64,000 nucleotides of DNA from Streptomyces sp. STR69 (lineage in GTDB: Bacteria > Actinomycetota > Actinomycetes > Streptomycetales > Streptomycetaceae). Shown piece after piece: positions 48,001 through 54,906 of this stretch (within the stretch, counting starts at the first letter, position 1; each line of letters starts with the position of its first letter). The notes under the pieces were generated by a model that was given only the letters and a program-made list of their open reading frames with translations, was not told where the DNA came from and searched no databases. Both the position numbers and the translations under genes were made by a program. The stretch lies in the NCBI RefSeq assembly GCF_024519455.1, contig NZ_JALJRY010000018.1, positions 1-64,000 on the forward strand. The letters run 5' to 3'.

Positions 48001-48453
48001 CCGTCGTACCGGGGGGTGGCCCTGCGCGGCTCCGGCCCGCCGGCACCCGGCTCCGTCGGGCCTCCGCCGGGGACGCCGTTGCGCGATGCCGCCCCGGTGA
48101 GCGCCACGCCGTTCGACCGTGCCCGAGCGGCAACGCCCGTGACACCGGGCGCGGGCTACGCCGTCTGGTCGGTCACCGGCCGGCGCGTGCGGCATCTCCT
48201 CGACGCGGGTGCGCCGGACGAGGTGGTCTTCGCCCCGGGGACGGCCTTCCGGGTACTGGACGTGCGCCCCGGTGCCACGCCCTTGGTTCTCCTGCGCGAA
48301 CTGCCTACTGCCGATGCGCTGTCCACAGGTCTCGACGACGCGGACCGTGCCGTGCTCGCCCGGCTGGACGAGGCGTTGGACGGCCACTCGTTCCCGACGG
48401 GGACAGGCCAGTGGCCGGAACGCTGCGCAGGGCCGATCGGCGGCGGACCGTGA
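45097..48453 (+). CDS. T7SS-locus protein with repeated alpha/beta domains and C-terminal ADP-ribosyltransferase-like domain
   Basis: The product has 1118 residues from the GTG at 45097 (45109 also possible). Residues 25-470 contain about three alpha/beta units (VTLIAGARG, VRLVPGGLRD, ATLHVHGTAL, each followed by a helix and a strand), similar to blocks in the giant protein. Residues 470-870 are Gly/Ser/Pro/Thr-rich linker. The C-terminal 240 residues have the order of ADP-ribosyltransferase motifs: Arg972 in SYRGVALRG, Ser1025 in WSVTGRR, Glu1042 in DEVVFAPGTAFRVL. The Ser-to-Glu gap of 17 residues is shorter than usual and the ExE first Glu is missing (Pro), so activity is uncertain. It could be a second effector or a structural relative. 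No signal peptide. Confidence 0.78.
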   Translation: MEPQVTRWTSGRSRRRGGVRAEAVPPPEAGAAEGFVLVEDHDGLLLLRSPLDDTLGPAEVAELSRALRPDEGTVTLIAGARGAAATGFWPRLSELLDSFRDAGTGSLRLVLAEAGTDRPDRPAVARRIADDWGLEVEAPDGSALVVPGGSLYVPVGPRGGGWWRFSPGEKPVPLGPRSPTPSWQAALGRVPSGTDSGCVVEQIPAGLLIRPAEAATPQPGDLYHAIPVDPRRPAVVVGVPYGEDVSAAEVAELLAALPESAASGVRLVPGGLRDLLPLGQSVAWMLGSEVEVTTGLPLFAADGPLDTYAARSVLVGPDGTPRWLPFVDAVVCLPSQDPENTPAPRLLRWSSPLPGPGRPEAGVVHLSDQWQVTVTRAGLWVGPRAAGPPPPARTVTTEGPVIELGVPGERLDRSLWPVLSRLLGGLSADLRGRATLHVHGTALDGGQELRRLAAHHGLRVIRYGPSPAIPGRGAGRRAENAAGPRPDAGPDTASAQGPSAGTPKATGPAPTPAVTPTPAPAPVRATRTAAPPTAAHGPGPGSAPDPRPGSSTPVSGSDSGSGSGSGRRPAVRTPVGSGSARGSGSSGFGLGSGGGSIGRAREALAIAAGLDTDTGSEPIPGVPPRSATPPEGSGTRPGPDAGSAAGSASDPVGATGTDDESHAWDESGPGPGPGLGARPAVVSTISVSGRGPVPGPRPDTETVLAGSEGTAPAPPAVSDDAEPTTVPASDVPTVGAANGSRPGGHDVAPGSTRSPGSPTTAPGSAAGSQAPAAGAEPAQTHGAGSTPVPGPATVTASGPPPVSVTASGSAPGIAPTSGGVPAPGPENGRLADPGSGGTHELSSAPHSRRTPAGTPPSTSRPLPATHLLSPVPITPGHRSTDTERAAFRALADTVWERHSAAVARALARMPALRGQEQEAARADLIALRLYLLTPEGPLSHGELTRALRAGEDRLLPYAACLASGLNRLPSYRGVALRGSGPPAPGSVGPPPGTPLRDAAPVSATPFDRARAATPVTPGAGYAVWSVTGRRVRHLLDAGAPDEVVFAPGTAFRVLDVRPGATPLVLLRELPTADALSTGLDDADRAVLARLDEALDGHSFPTGTGQWPERCAGPIGGGP

Positions 48454-48525
48454 CATCGCGCCGGGACCGACAGCGGGCCGGATCGTGACATCGCGCCCGA
48501 TAGACATTGAGGGAGACCACGTCAG

Positions 48526-49719
48526 ATGCCCCGTCAGCACGACACTTCCAGTAGCGAGGCAGGAGACGGCGCGCCGCACGCCGGCTCGGCACCGCCCGCG
48601 AACGCGTCCCCGGTGGTCATTCGCCGGGCCGTGAGCATGACCGCCGCGGCGGCGGAGCCGGGTGCCGCCCTGGCGCCGCGTGGCCCGGAGCAGGGCAGGA
48701 CACAGAGCCGGGACACCGCCACGGCCGCCGTCGAGGAGGCCACAGCCTCAGCTGTGGCAGCCCCGGCCTCCGCGCCCTCGCCGGTGACACCGGAGCAGGC
48801 CCCTTCGACGACCCAGGAGGAGCCGCCCGCCGCGGCCTCCTCCGTTCGCGAGGACACCGCCGATGCCGACGATGAAGCCGGGGGGATGCCGTCGGGCGCC
48901 GGCAGCGCCGAGGCCGAGGCAGTGCTGCCATCGTCGGGCGATCACACGGCCGAGAGCGAGCGCATACGGCCGCCTTCGGGCGGTCCGAGGAAGCCGCTCC
49001 TGGCCGCCGCGGCGATCGTCGGAGCGATACTGATCGCGGTCCCGCTTCTGCTGTTCGGACACGACGACAAACCGCAGCACGTCGTCCGTACGGACGCCAC
49101 GGGCGGCGGCACGGTCCTGACCGGCGAGCCCAGCGGCCTGCCGGCCGGCGGTACCTCCGAGTCGCCCACGGCCTCGCCGTCCCCCAAGAAGAGTGGCCCT
49201 TCGAAGAAGCCCGCGGCGCACGGGGCAGCGGCTTCCACGCCCACCTCGTCGCACCATGGCAAGGCCGCCACCACGGCGAAAGCCACCACCGCAGCAAAGG
49301 CCTCGACCACGACATCACACGGATCCGGCTCGTCGGCCGCACCGGCTCCGGTTTCCCACGCCCTGGTGGTCCAGGCCTCGGGGAAGTGCCTGAGCCGCGG
49401 TGACGGGACCGAGGGCACACAGTTGTTCCAGGCCACGTGCGACGGTTCCGCGGACCAGCAATGGCAGATCCGATCGGACGGGACGATCCGCTCGTCCGGG
49501 AAGTGCATGACCGTGGCCGGGGGCGCGACCGACGACCGCACCGAGATCCAACTGTCCGGCTGTGCGGGCATCGCCGCCCAGCGGTTCGGCCTCGACGGTA
49601 CGAAGCTGCTGGCCGCCGCGTCCCAGAAGTGCGTCGACATCTTCGGGGGAGCGACTGGAACGGGGGCGGTCCTCTGGGAGTGCAACGGGAGGGACAACCA
49701 GATCTGGACGCTTCGATGA
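48526..49719 (+). CDS. Membrane-anchored protein with C-terminal ricin-type lectin domain
   Basis: The product has 397 residues; GGGAGACC precedes the ATG. A disordered Ala/Pro/Glu-rich cytoplasmic N terminus comes first, then one membrane helix near residues 156-176 (LLAAAAIVGAILIAVPLLLF). A Ser/Thr/Lys linker follows, then about 130 residues with three beta-trefoil units of the ricin B type (SGKCLSRGDGTEGTQLFQ, SGKCMTVAGGATDDRTEIQL, SQKCVDIFGGATGTGAVLWE), each with the QxW end motif (QQWQI, QRFGL, QIWTL). Ricin lectin domains bind sugars. The N-terminal part matches the ChW-repeat protein at 3235-4479. It ends the rightward T7SS run. Confidence 0.88.
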   Translation: MPRQHDTSSSEAGDGAPHAGSAPPANASPVVIRRAVSMTAAAAEPGAALAPRGPEQGRTQSRDTATAAVEEATASAVAAPASAPSPVTPEQAPSTTQEEPPAAASSVREDTADADDEAGGMPSGAGSAEAEAVLPSSGDHTAESERIRPPSGGPRKPLLAAAAIVGAILIAVPLLLFGHDDKPQHVVRTDATGGGTVLTGEPSGLPAGGTSESPTASPSPKKSGPSKKPAAHGAAASTPTSSHHGKAATTAKATTAAKASTTTSHGSGSSAAPAPVSHALVVQASGKCLSRGDGTEGTQLFQATCDGSADQQWQIRSDGTIRSSGKCMTVAGGATDDRTEIQLSGCAGIAAQRFGLDGTKLLAAASQKCVDIFGGATGTGAVLWECNGRDNQIWTLR

Positions 49720-49926
49720 GAGTTCGCCGAGATCGGCGGCGGCTTCACAGCCCGTCGGGACGTCAAGGCCACCGATGCCAACGCCATCGCCCTCACCAAG
49801 GTGACGGACGGCGTGGAGGTCTTCGAGCCGGGCTGGGACGACCTCGACAAGAACCTCACCGCCTACATCAACGGCTGGAAGCCGGCCACCGGCCTGACCC
49901 GCCCCGCTCCACCGCAGCGCCCCTGA
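49720..49926 (+). pseudogene. C-terminal remnant of an unknown gene
   Basis: Directly after the TGA of the lectin gene, in the same frame, 68 codons with good third-position G/C encode EFAEIGGGFTARRDV ... VFEPGWDDLDKNLTAYINGW and stop at 49924. There is no start codon or ribosome site. It looks like the tail of an unrelated gene joined to the end of the lectin gene by a deletion. I do not recognise the family. Readthrough of the TGA would add it to the lectin protein, which I consider unlikely. Confidence 0.6.
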
Positions 49927-50079
49927 CACCCCAGGGCGCTGCCGTGCTCTGCATCCGCAGACCGCCGGGTCGTCGCGATGATGAACCGTGCCGAAGGTAG
50001 AACCAGAACCGGCCGCCTCAGTGACCTCCCCATGCACGCCACCGACACCGCCGGTGCGCATGGTCCTCGCCGAGGAGGA

Positions 50080-50330
50080 GCACGCCAGGAGGCGGAACTG
50101 GACTTCCTGCCGGTCTTCCACGGTGTCGACCACCTCGCCGGCGCCGTAGATCTCCTCACCGCCGCCCCGGCGGGCCACACGAACCGAAGTACGCGGTGCC
50201 CCACCTCCACGCAGCCGCCGAAGTCCTGCTCAAGGCCCGCCTCCAGCAGGAACCCAGGAGCGTGGTGTTCGACGACCCGCGCCGGACCAACCGAGGTCCT
50301 TCGAGTCGGGGAACTTCCAGAGCTGCACGG
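50080..50330 (+). pseudogene. Frameshifted remnant of a small Streptomyces protein gene
   Basis: Three pieces in two or more frames join into one familiar-looking protein: ELDFLPVFHGVDHLAGAVDLL in the frame of 50095, then YAVPHLHAAAEVLLKARLQ in a second frame, then FESGNFQSC after another shift. I recall a Streptomyces family with the same order (DHLAGAVDLL ... KYAVLHLHAA ... FESGDF). With at least two frameshifts and no start codon it is a dead gene. Confidence 0.6.
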
Positions 50331-50430
50331 GTTGGCCACCCGTACGTCATTCGGACATTCGGACGCTGCGACTTGGTTACGGATTCCCCGCGTTCTGGTA
50401 GCTGTGCGGTGAGCTGGTCATGATGGGCGC

Positions 50431-50826
50431 ATGACGTTGGCCGCGCGTGCGTTCACACAGCTGGCGACTTGGCCCGATCTCGCCGAGGTGAAACCGAGCT
50501 GCGGCATCGGCCGTGCACTCGCCTCGGCCCACGGCGAGATCGCGCACTTCCATTCCGACACGGACGTTGACCTGTACCTCACGGCCAGGGCCATCCGGCG
50601 GTTCGAAGAGCACCTCACGGGCGCCTCCGCCGTCCGGCTCGTGCCTGGCTCACATTGGGTGACGCTGCGCCTGGACGTCTCCGCAGACATCGACCTGCTC
50701 ATGACCCTGGTCAGTCTCGCCTTGCAAGCTCACCAGGCATGGCCGGTTCCAGGCGACGGCCCACGCGCACGGTGCAATGATCAACACAGCGGGACACTTC
50801 CGCGTGAGAATCTCAGCGGAAGCTGA
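50431..50826 (+). CDS. Luciferase-domain-like (DUF5519-type) small protein
   Basis: The product has 131 residues. The core reads TWPDLAEVKPSCGIGRALASAHGEIAHFHSD, then DLYLTARAIRRFEEHL and WVTLRLDVSADIDLLMTLVSLALQAHQ, which is the pattern of the short Streptomyces proteins annotated as luciferase-domain (DUF5519). Actual light-related activity is not implied; the function is unknown. The last 20 residues are variable-looking. It is followed within 30 bases by another small gene, a pairing I have seen in Streptomyces. It lies in the decayed zone but appears intact. Confidence 0.7.
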   Translation: MTLAARAFTQLATWPDLAEVKPSCGIGRALASAHGEIAHFHSDTDVDLYLTARAIRRFEEHLTGASAVRLVPGSHWVTLRLDVSADIDLLMTLVSLALQAHQAWPVPGDGPRARCNDQHSGTLPRENLSGS

Positions 50827-50853
50827 GTGGCGCCCTTCCAGACAGGTGACAAC

Positions 50854-51069
50854 GTGGCGGACCAGGCACGCGAAGAAGACGCCATTCGCGGAATCGTGGA
50901 GCGCCTGAAAAACGCCTTCAGTGCGACCCACAGCCCGGCCGAGGTCGAAGCAGCCGTAGCCAAAGCTCACGCCTCGTTCGTCGACAGGCCTGTACGCGAG
51001 TTCGTCCCCGTGCTGGTCGAACGCCAGGCACGGAGCATCCTCGACAATCATCCGGCTGACAACGCATAG
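50854..51069 (+). CDS. Three-helix-bundle small protein
   Basis: The GTG at 50854 has AGGTGAC just upstream and is preferred to a GTG at 50827 that abuts the preceding stop. The product has 71 residues: helix 1 (EEDAIRGIVERLKNAFS), a linker with the common motif HSPAEVEAAVAKAHASF, then a helix containing VREFVPVLVERQARSIL. This matches the three-helix-bundle dimerisation domain found alone or at the N terminus of some actinobacterial arsenate-reductase-like proteins. The stand-alone function is unknown. Confidence 0.7.
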   Translation: MADQAREEDAIRGIVERLKNAFSATHSPAEVEAAVAKAHASFVDRPVREFVPVLVERQARSILDNHPADNA

Positions 51070-51573
51070 CCAGAAATCTGTAGACGACCTCCAGACTTCA
51101 TCGCCCCTTGCGCCCCCGCTGACCACCGACCGGTGAACCCGAGGGCCAACCATGAGCGAGCGCTGGCCACCCACCTGCCGTTCTTCAGCCCTGCCTGGCC
51201 GACTATTGCTGTTCCCGCCAGGCCGCCAGCCGCTGGCGTGTCTCCCAGCACAGGTGACTGGCGTGGTGAGAGACCGGGTGCCATGTCCGAGCCGCAGCTG
51301 GCATCCGCGCCGGGGCGACAAGGATCCAAGACGGGGAAGTGAGACCTGTCAGGACCGGACAGTCCCGAAGACGTCAATTGCCGCGTCCGAGACCGGTCCA
51401 TTTCATCCGTCGTCCCACGGGCAGCGACAGACCCCTGATGGAGTGTCAAGCACGCCTGTCCACCGGCTGTCCACCGGGACCCTTCGCACGGGCCCACTCC
51501 ATTTCTCCCGAACAAGCAAAAGGCCAGGTCAGAGACTTAAGATCGCCTACGCCAGCACAGAAACCACACCCCT
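51070..51573. other. Non-coding or decayed border DNA before the tRNA junction
   Basis: Several short frames exist but none has both a ribosome site and coding-like composition. The stretch holds the right copy of the 23-bp border repeat (51456-51478) and leads into the duplicated tRNA flank. No integrase is visible. Confidence 0.5.
51456..51478 (+). repeat. 23-bp border repeat, right copy
   Basis: This is identical to 1771-1793: CTGTCCACCGG twice, then G. Flanking bases differ except for scattered matches upstream (GTC.AA, CG.CTGTCC). Confidence 0.55.
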
Positions 51574-51644
51574 GACCTACGCATTACGATGTGTAGACCA
51601 CGCATGCCCGATTGGCCCAGATTCCAAGGTCATCCGAAACACAA

Positions 51645-51674
51645 AACCCCAGGTCAGAGGCCTGACCTGGGGTT
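51645..51674 (-). terminator. Intrinsic terminator of tRNA-Thr
   Basis: A perfect 12-bp inverted repeat (AACCCCAGGTCA / TGACCTGGGGTT) surrounds a 6-base loop and begins 6 bases after the tRNA 3' end. On the minus strand it is followed by TTGTGTTT. Confidence 0.85.
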
Positions 51675-51679
51675 CACCA

Positions 51680-51756
51680 TGGAGCCGCCTTCGGGATTCG
51701 AACCCGAGACCTACGCATTACGAGTGCGTTGCTCTGGCCATCTGAGCTAAGGCGGC
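51680..51756 (-). tRNA. tRNA-Thr (anticodon CGT)
   Basis: It reads on the minus strand as a complete 77-base cloverleaf. The acceptor stem is GCCGCCT/AGGCGGC, the D arm GCTC...GAGC, the anticodon stem ACGCA/TGCGT around CTCGTAA (anticodon CGT, decoding ACG), the T arm TCGGG-TTCGAAT-CCCGA, and CCA is encoded. The 3' half is duplicated exactly at 1611-1653, which marks this gene as the integration target. The intact copy is the one next to the core chromosome. Confidence 0.97.
51682..51724. repeat. 43-bp att-like site within tRNA-Thr
   Basis: This is the partner of 1611-1653. It spans from the last C of the acceptor side through the T arm to the anticodon bases, the usual attachment core for tRNA-targeting tyrosine integrases. 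Confidence 0.85.
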
Positions 51757-51863
51757 GCGCTGTCCACACCATGGTGCGATCAGCAACGTCGGAAAGTCTA
51801 CACAGTTTCTGGGGGTGCTCCGTACACCCCCCGGCAGCACCCCCGACCGCAGCCGCGCCGACG

Positions 51864-53480
51864 CTACGAGCAGCGCTTTCCCTCCGTCGGCGGGGTCCCG
51901 CGGAGCAGATACGTGTCGATCGTGGAGTCGATGCACGTGCTGCCGCGGCCGTACGCGGTGTGGCCGTCGCCGACGTAGGTCAGGAGGCGGGCCGAGGAGA
52001 GCTGGCGGGCCAGGGACTGGGCCCAGCGGTACGGGGTCGCCGGGTCGCGGGTCGTGCCGACGACCACGATCGGGGCGGCGCCCTTCGCCTCGATGCGGTG
52101 GGGTTCGCCCGTCGCCCTGACCGGCCAGTACGCGCAGTTCAGGGACGCCCAGGCGAGGCCGTCGCCGAAGACAGGGGACGCCTTCTCGAAGGCGGGGAGC
52201 GCCTGCTCGACCTGACCGGTGGTCGAGAACGCGGCCGGGAGGTCGAGGCAGTTCACGGCGGCGTTGGCGAACATCAGGTTCGAGTAGCGGCCGTCGGCGT
52301 CCCGCTCGTAGTAGCTGTCGGAGAGGACCAGCAGACCCGCGCCGTCGTTCTCCTTCATCGCCGACGTCAGCGCCTCGCGCAGCTGCGGCCAGGCCGCCTC
52401 GTCGTACATCGCCGCGATCACGCCGGTGGTGGCGAGCGCCTCGCCGAGCTTGCGGCCGTCCGCGTCGCCGGTGGGGATCGGGTGCGCGTCGAGTTTGCGG
52501 AAGAAGGCCTTCAGGTTCGTGCCGACCTTGGCGGGTGTCGTGCCCTTGGCGCCGAGCGGACAGTCGGTCTGCCGTACGCAGTCCTTCGCGAAGGACTGGA
52601 ACGCCGTCTCGAAGCCCGCCGTCTGGTCGAGGTTCATCCGGCGCGCGGGGAGGGAGGGGTCCATCGCGCCGTCCAGGACGACACGGCCGACCCGGTCGGG
52701 GAACAGTCCCGCGTACGTCGCCCCGAGGAACGTGCCGTACGACGCCCCGACATACGTCAGTTTCCTGTCCCCCAGTACCGCCCGCAGGATGTCCATGTCC
52801 CGGGCCGCCTCGACCGTGGAGACATGGCGCAGCACGTCGGGCGAGTGGGCGCCGCAGCCCTCCGCGAACTTCTTGTACTCGTCGACGAGTCGGGTGGTCT
52901 CCCGCTTGTCGTCGGGGGTGGTGTCGGTCTGCGTGAACGTGTCCATGGCCCGCCCGCCGAGGCACTCGACGGGCTCGCTGCGGGCTACGCCCCGGGGGTC
53001 CATCGCGACCATGTCGTAGCGGGCGCGGACCGTTGCCGGATAGCCGATCCCGGCGTACTGCTGCAGATAGCCGACCGCCGAACCGCCCGGCCCACCCGGG
53101 TTCACCATCAGCGAACCGAGCGGCTTGCCCTTGCCCGTGGCCTTCTTGCGGGCGACCGCGAGCCGGATGTCCCCGGCGGTGGGCTTGGCGTAGTCCAGCG
53201 GCGCCTTCATCGTGGCGCACTCGAAGCCGGGGACACCGCAGGTGCGCCAGCTGAGCTTCTGCCCGTAGTACCGCGTGAGCGTGGACGGCGTCGACTGCGG
53301 CAGCGCGGCCAGCACCACGGCCGCGGCCGGACTCGCCGCTGTCGTCGAACTCCCCGAGGAGCACGCGGAACACGCGGACACGAGGAGCGCGGCTACGGCG
53401 AGGAGCGTGCCGCCGGTCCGACGGCTTCGGCGGGCCCGACCGGGCCGACTGGGTTGGCGGAGGGAGCGCCTGATGTGCAT
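51864..53480 (-). CDS. Secreted S33-family alpha/beta hydrolase (tripeptidyl-aminopeptidase type), probable lipoprotein
   Basis: The ATG at 53480 is preferred to an in-frame upstream GTG. The product has 539 residues. A basic N terminus, hydrophobic core and Cys-rich end (LLAVAALLVSACSACSSG) suggest a lipoprotein signal. The alpha/beta hydrolase fold shows NPGGPGGS (oxyanion region), the nucleophile in GASYGT near residue 249, Asp in TTRDPATPY near 476 and His in GDGHTAY near 505. This is the Streptomyces SlpD/SlpE/Tap-like layout; such enzymes remove tripeptides or hydrophobic residues from secreted proteins. The tRNA-Thr gene lies just downstream on the same strand. Core chromosome, outside the island. 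Confidence 0.9.
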   Translation of the reverse strand: MHIRRSLRQPSRPGRARRSRRTGGTLLAVAALLVSACSACSSGSSTTAASPAAAVVLAALPQSTPSTLTRYYGQKLSWRTCGVPGFECATMKAPLDYAKPTAGDIRLAVARKKATGKGKPLGSLMVNPGGPGGSAVGYLQQYAGIGYPATVRARYDMVAMDPRGVARSEPVECLGGRAMDTFTQTDTTPDDKRETTRLVDEYKKFAEGCGAHSPDVLRHVSTVEAARDMDILRAVLGDRKLTYVGASYGTFLGATYAGLFPDRVGRVVLDGAMDPSLPARRMNLDQTAGFETAFQSFAKDCVRQTDCPLGAKGTTPAKVGTNLKAFFRKLDAHPIPTGDADGRKLGEALATTGVIAAMYDEAAWPQLREALTSAMKENDGAGLLVLSDSYYERDADGRYSNLMFANAAVNCLDLPAAFSTTGQVEQALPAFEKASPVFGDGLAWASLNCAYWPVRATGEPHRIEAKGAAPIVVVGTTRDPATPYRWAQSLARQLSSARLLTYVGDGHTAYGRGSTCIDSTIDTYLLRGTPPTEGKRCS

Positions 53481-53571
53481 CAGGCGATCGTAACGTTGCG
53501 CAACCAATTGAACGCCCTGTGTGCATAATCCACCTCGGACGAGTTACGTCGTCAACCTCACACCCGAAGGA

Positions 53572-54777
53572 TCAGCCCGCTCTGAGTGCCAAGGTCATCG
53601 CCTCCACCGCGAGCAGCGGCGCCACATTCCGGTCGAGCGCCACTCTGCACGCGCCGATCGCGTCGATACGGCGCAGCGTGGACTCCGGGGAACCGGCGCG
53701 GGCCAGCCGCTCCAGGGCGTCTTCGGCGTCCATGTTGGCGATCGCCACCCGCGAGCCGAGCTGGAGGGCGAGGACGTCACGGTAGAACGCGGTGAGGTCG
53801 GTCAGCGCGAGATCGAGGCTGTCGCGCTGCGTACGCGTTCTCCGGCGCTTCTGCTTGTCCTCCAGGTCCTTCATCACGCCCGCCGTGCCCCGGGGCATCC
53901 GGCTGCCCTGGCCGCCGCCCATCGCCGCCTTCATCTCCTCGGTCTCCTTGCCGTCCACCTCCTCGGCCAGCTGCTTGGCGTCCTCCGCGGCGGCGTCGAC
54001 CAGCTCCTGGGCGGCCTTGAGACAGCCCCCTACGTCGTCGACGCGCAGCGGCAGCTTCAGCACGGTGGCCCGGCGCTCGCGCGCGGCCGGGTCCGTGGCG
54101 AGGCGGCGGGCCCGGTCGACATGGCCCTGGGTGGCGCGCGCGGCAGCCGCGGCCACGGCCGGTTCGATGCCTTCCCGGCGTACGAGCATGTCGGCCACGG
54201 CGTCCACGGAGGGCGTCGTCAGGTTCAGGTGGCGGCAGCGGGAGCGGATCGTGGGGAGGATGTCCTCGATCGAGGGGGCGCAGAGAAGCCAGACCGTGCG
54301 GGGGGCGGGTTCCTCCACAGCTTTGAGGACGGCGTTGGCCGACTTCTCGTTCAGCCGCTCGGCGTCCTCGACGAGGATGATCTGCCAGCGGCCGGTCGCC
54401 GGCGAGGTGAACGACTTGCGGACCGTGTCCCGCATGTCGTCGGCGAGGATCTGGGTGCCCACGGCGGCGACCGTGGTGACGTCGGCGTGGGTGCCGATCA
54501 GCGCCGTATGGCAGCCGTCGCAGAAGCCGCAGCCGGGGCTGCCGCCGAGCGCGCGGTCGGGGCTCACGCACTGCAGCGCGGCGGCGAAGGCCCGCGCCGC
54601 CTGGTTGCGTCCCGCGCCGGGCGGGCCCGTGAACAGCCAGGCGTGCGTCATCTTCGACGCCTCCGGCGGGGGCGTGCCGGTGGTCGCCGCGGTGACGAAG
54701 GCGTCGGCGTCCCGAGCGGCGGCGTCGAGTTGCTCGCTCACCTTCTCCTGACCCACCAGGTCATCCCACACGGTCAT
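53572..54777 (-). CDS. holB: DNA polymerase III subunit delta'
   Basis: The product has 401 residues. The N-terminal AAA+ domain has GPPGAGRNQAA in place of Walker A, lacking the Lys, as expected because delta' does not bind ATP. A four-Cys zinc module (CVSPD...CGFCDGC) follows, then EDAERLNEKSANAVLKAVEEP and RSRCRHL (the SRC motif). A charged insertion near residues 270-320 is common in actinobacteria, and a helical collar domain ends the chain. It is a clamp-loader subunit of the replisome. It lies 129 bases downstream of tmk on the same strand, the conserved Streptomyces order. Confidence 0.95.
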   Translation of the reverse strand: MTVWDDLVGQEKVSEQLDAAARDADAFVTAATTGTPPPEASKMTHAWLFTGPPGAGRNQAARAFAAALQCVSPDRALGGSPGCGFCDGCHTALIGTHADVTTVAAVGTQILADDMRDTVRKSFTSPATGRWQIILVEDAERLNEKSANAVLKAVEEPAPRTVWLLCAPSIEDILPTIRSRCRHLNLTTPSVDAVADMLVRREGIEPAVAAAAARATQGHVDRARRLATDPAARERRATVLKLPLRVDDVGGCLKAAQELVDAAAEDAKQLAEEVDGKETEEMKAAMGGGQGSRMPRGTAGVMKDLEDKQKRRRTRTQRDSLDLALTDLTAFYRDVLALQLGSRVAIANMDAEDALERLARAGSPESTLRRIDAIGACRVALDRNVAPLLAVEAMTLALRAG

Positions 54778-54906
54778 GGGTCACCGGCCCTTTCGTCACG
54801 CTTCGGGTTACGCGATCCATTGTGCGGGCCACCACTGACAACGAGGACCGAGGGCAGTCAACGAGAGCTGCCAGGGGGAGTACGGAGCCGCCCCCGCCCG
54901 CCGCCG

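Larger units (their letters stand above)
51574..51724. repeat. Right junction: ~150-bp direct repeat partner of 1502-1653
   Basis: This contains, in order, a 16-17-base tRNA-like piece (GACCTACGCATTACGA), about 65 bases similar to the left copy, the perfect tRNA terminator hairpin, and the 43-bp tRNA 3' half that here is part of the intact gene. The extra tRNA-like piece at 51574 lies downstream of the terminator and is not part of a tRNA; it suggests an earlier insertion scar. Confidence 0.8.

Noticed and set aside
49717..49926. TGA readthrough extending the ricin-lectin protein by 69 residues
   Set aside because: The trefoil ends naturally at QIWTLR; the following segment looks like the tail of another gene, and no readthrough context or selenocysteine signal is visible.
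1654..51680. An integrase, excisionase or conjugation gene for the island
   Set aside because: I looked at every plausible frame and found no tyrosine or serine recombinase motif, no relaxase and no replication protein; the FtsK-like gene is EccC, not a Tra pump.
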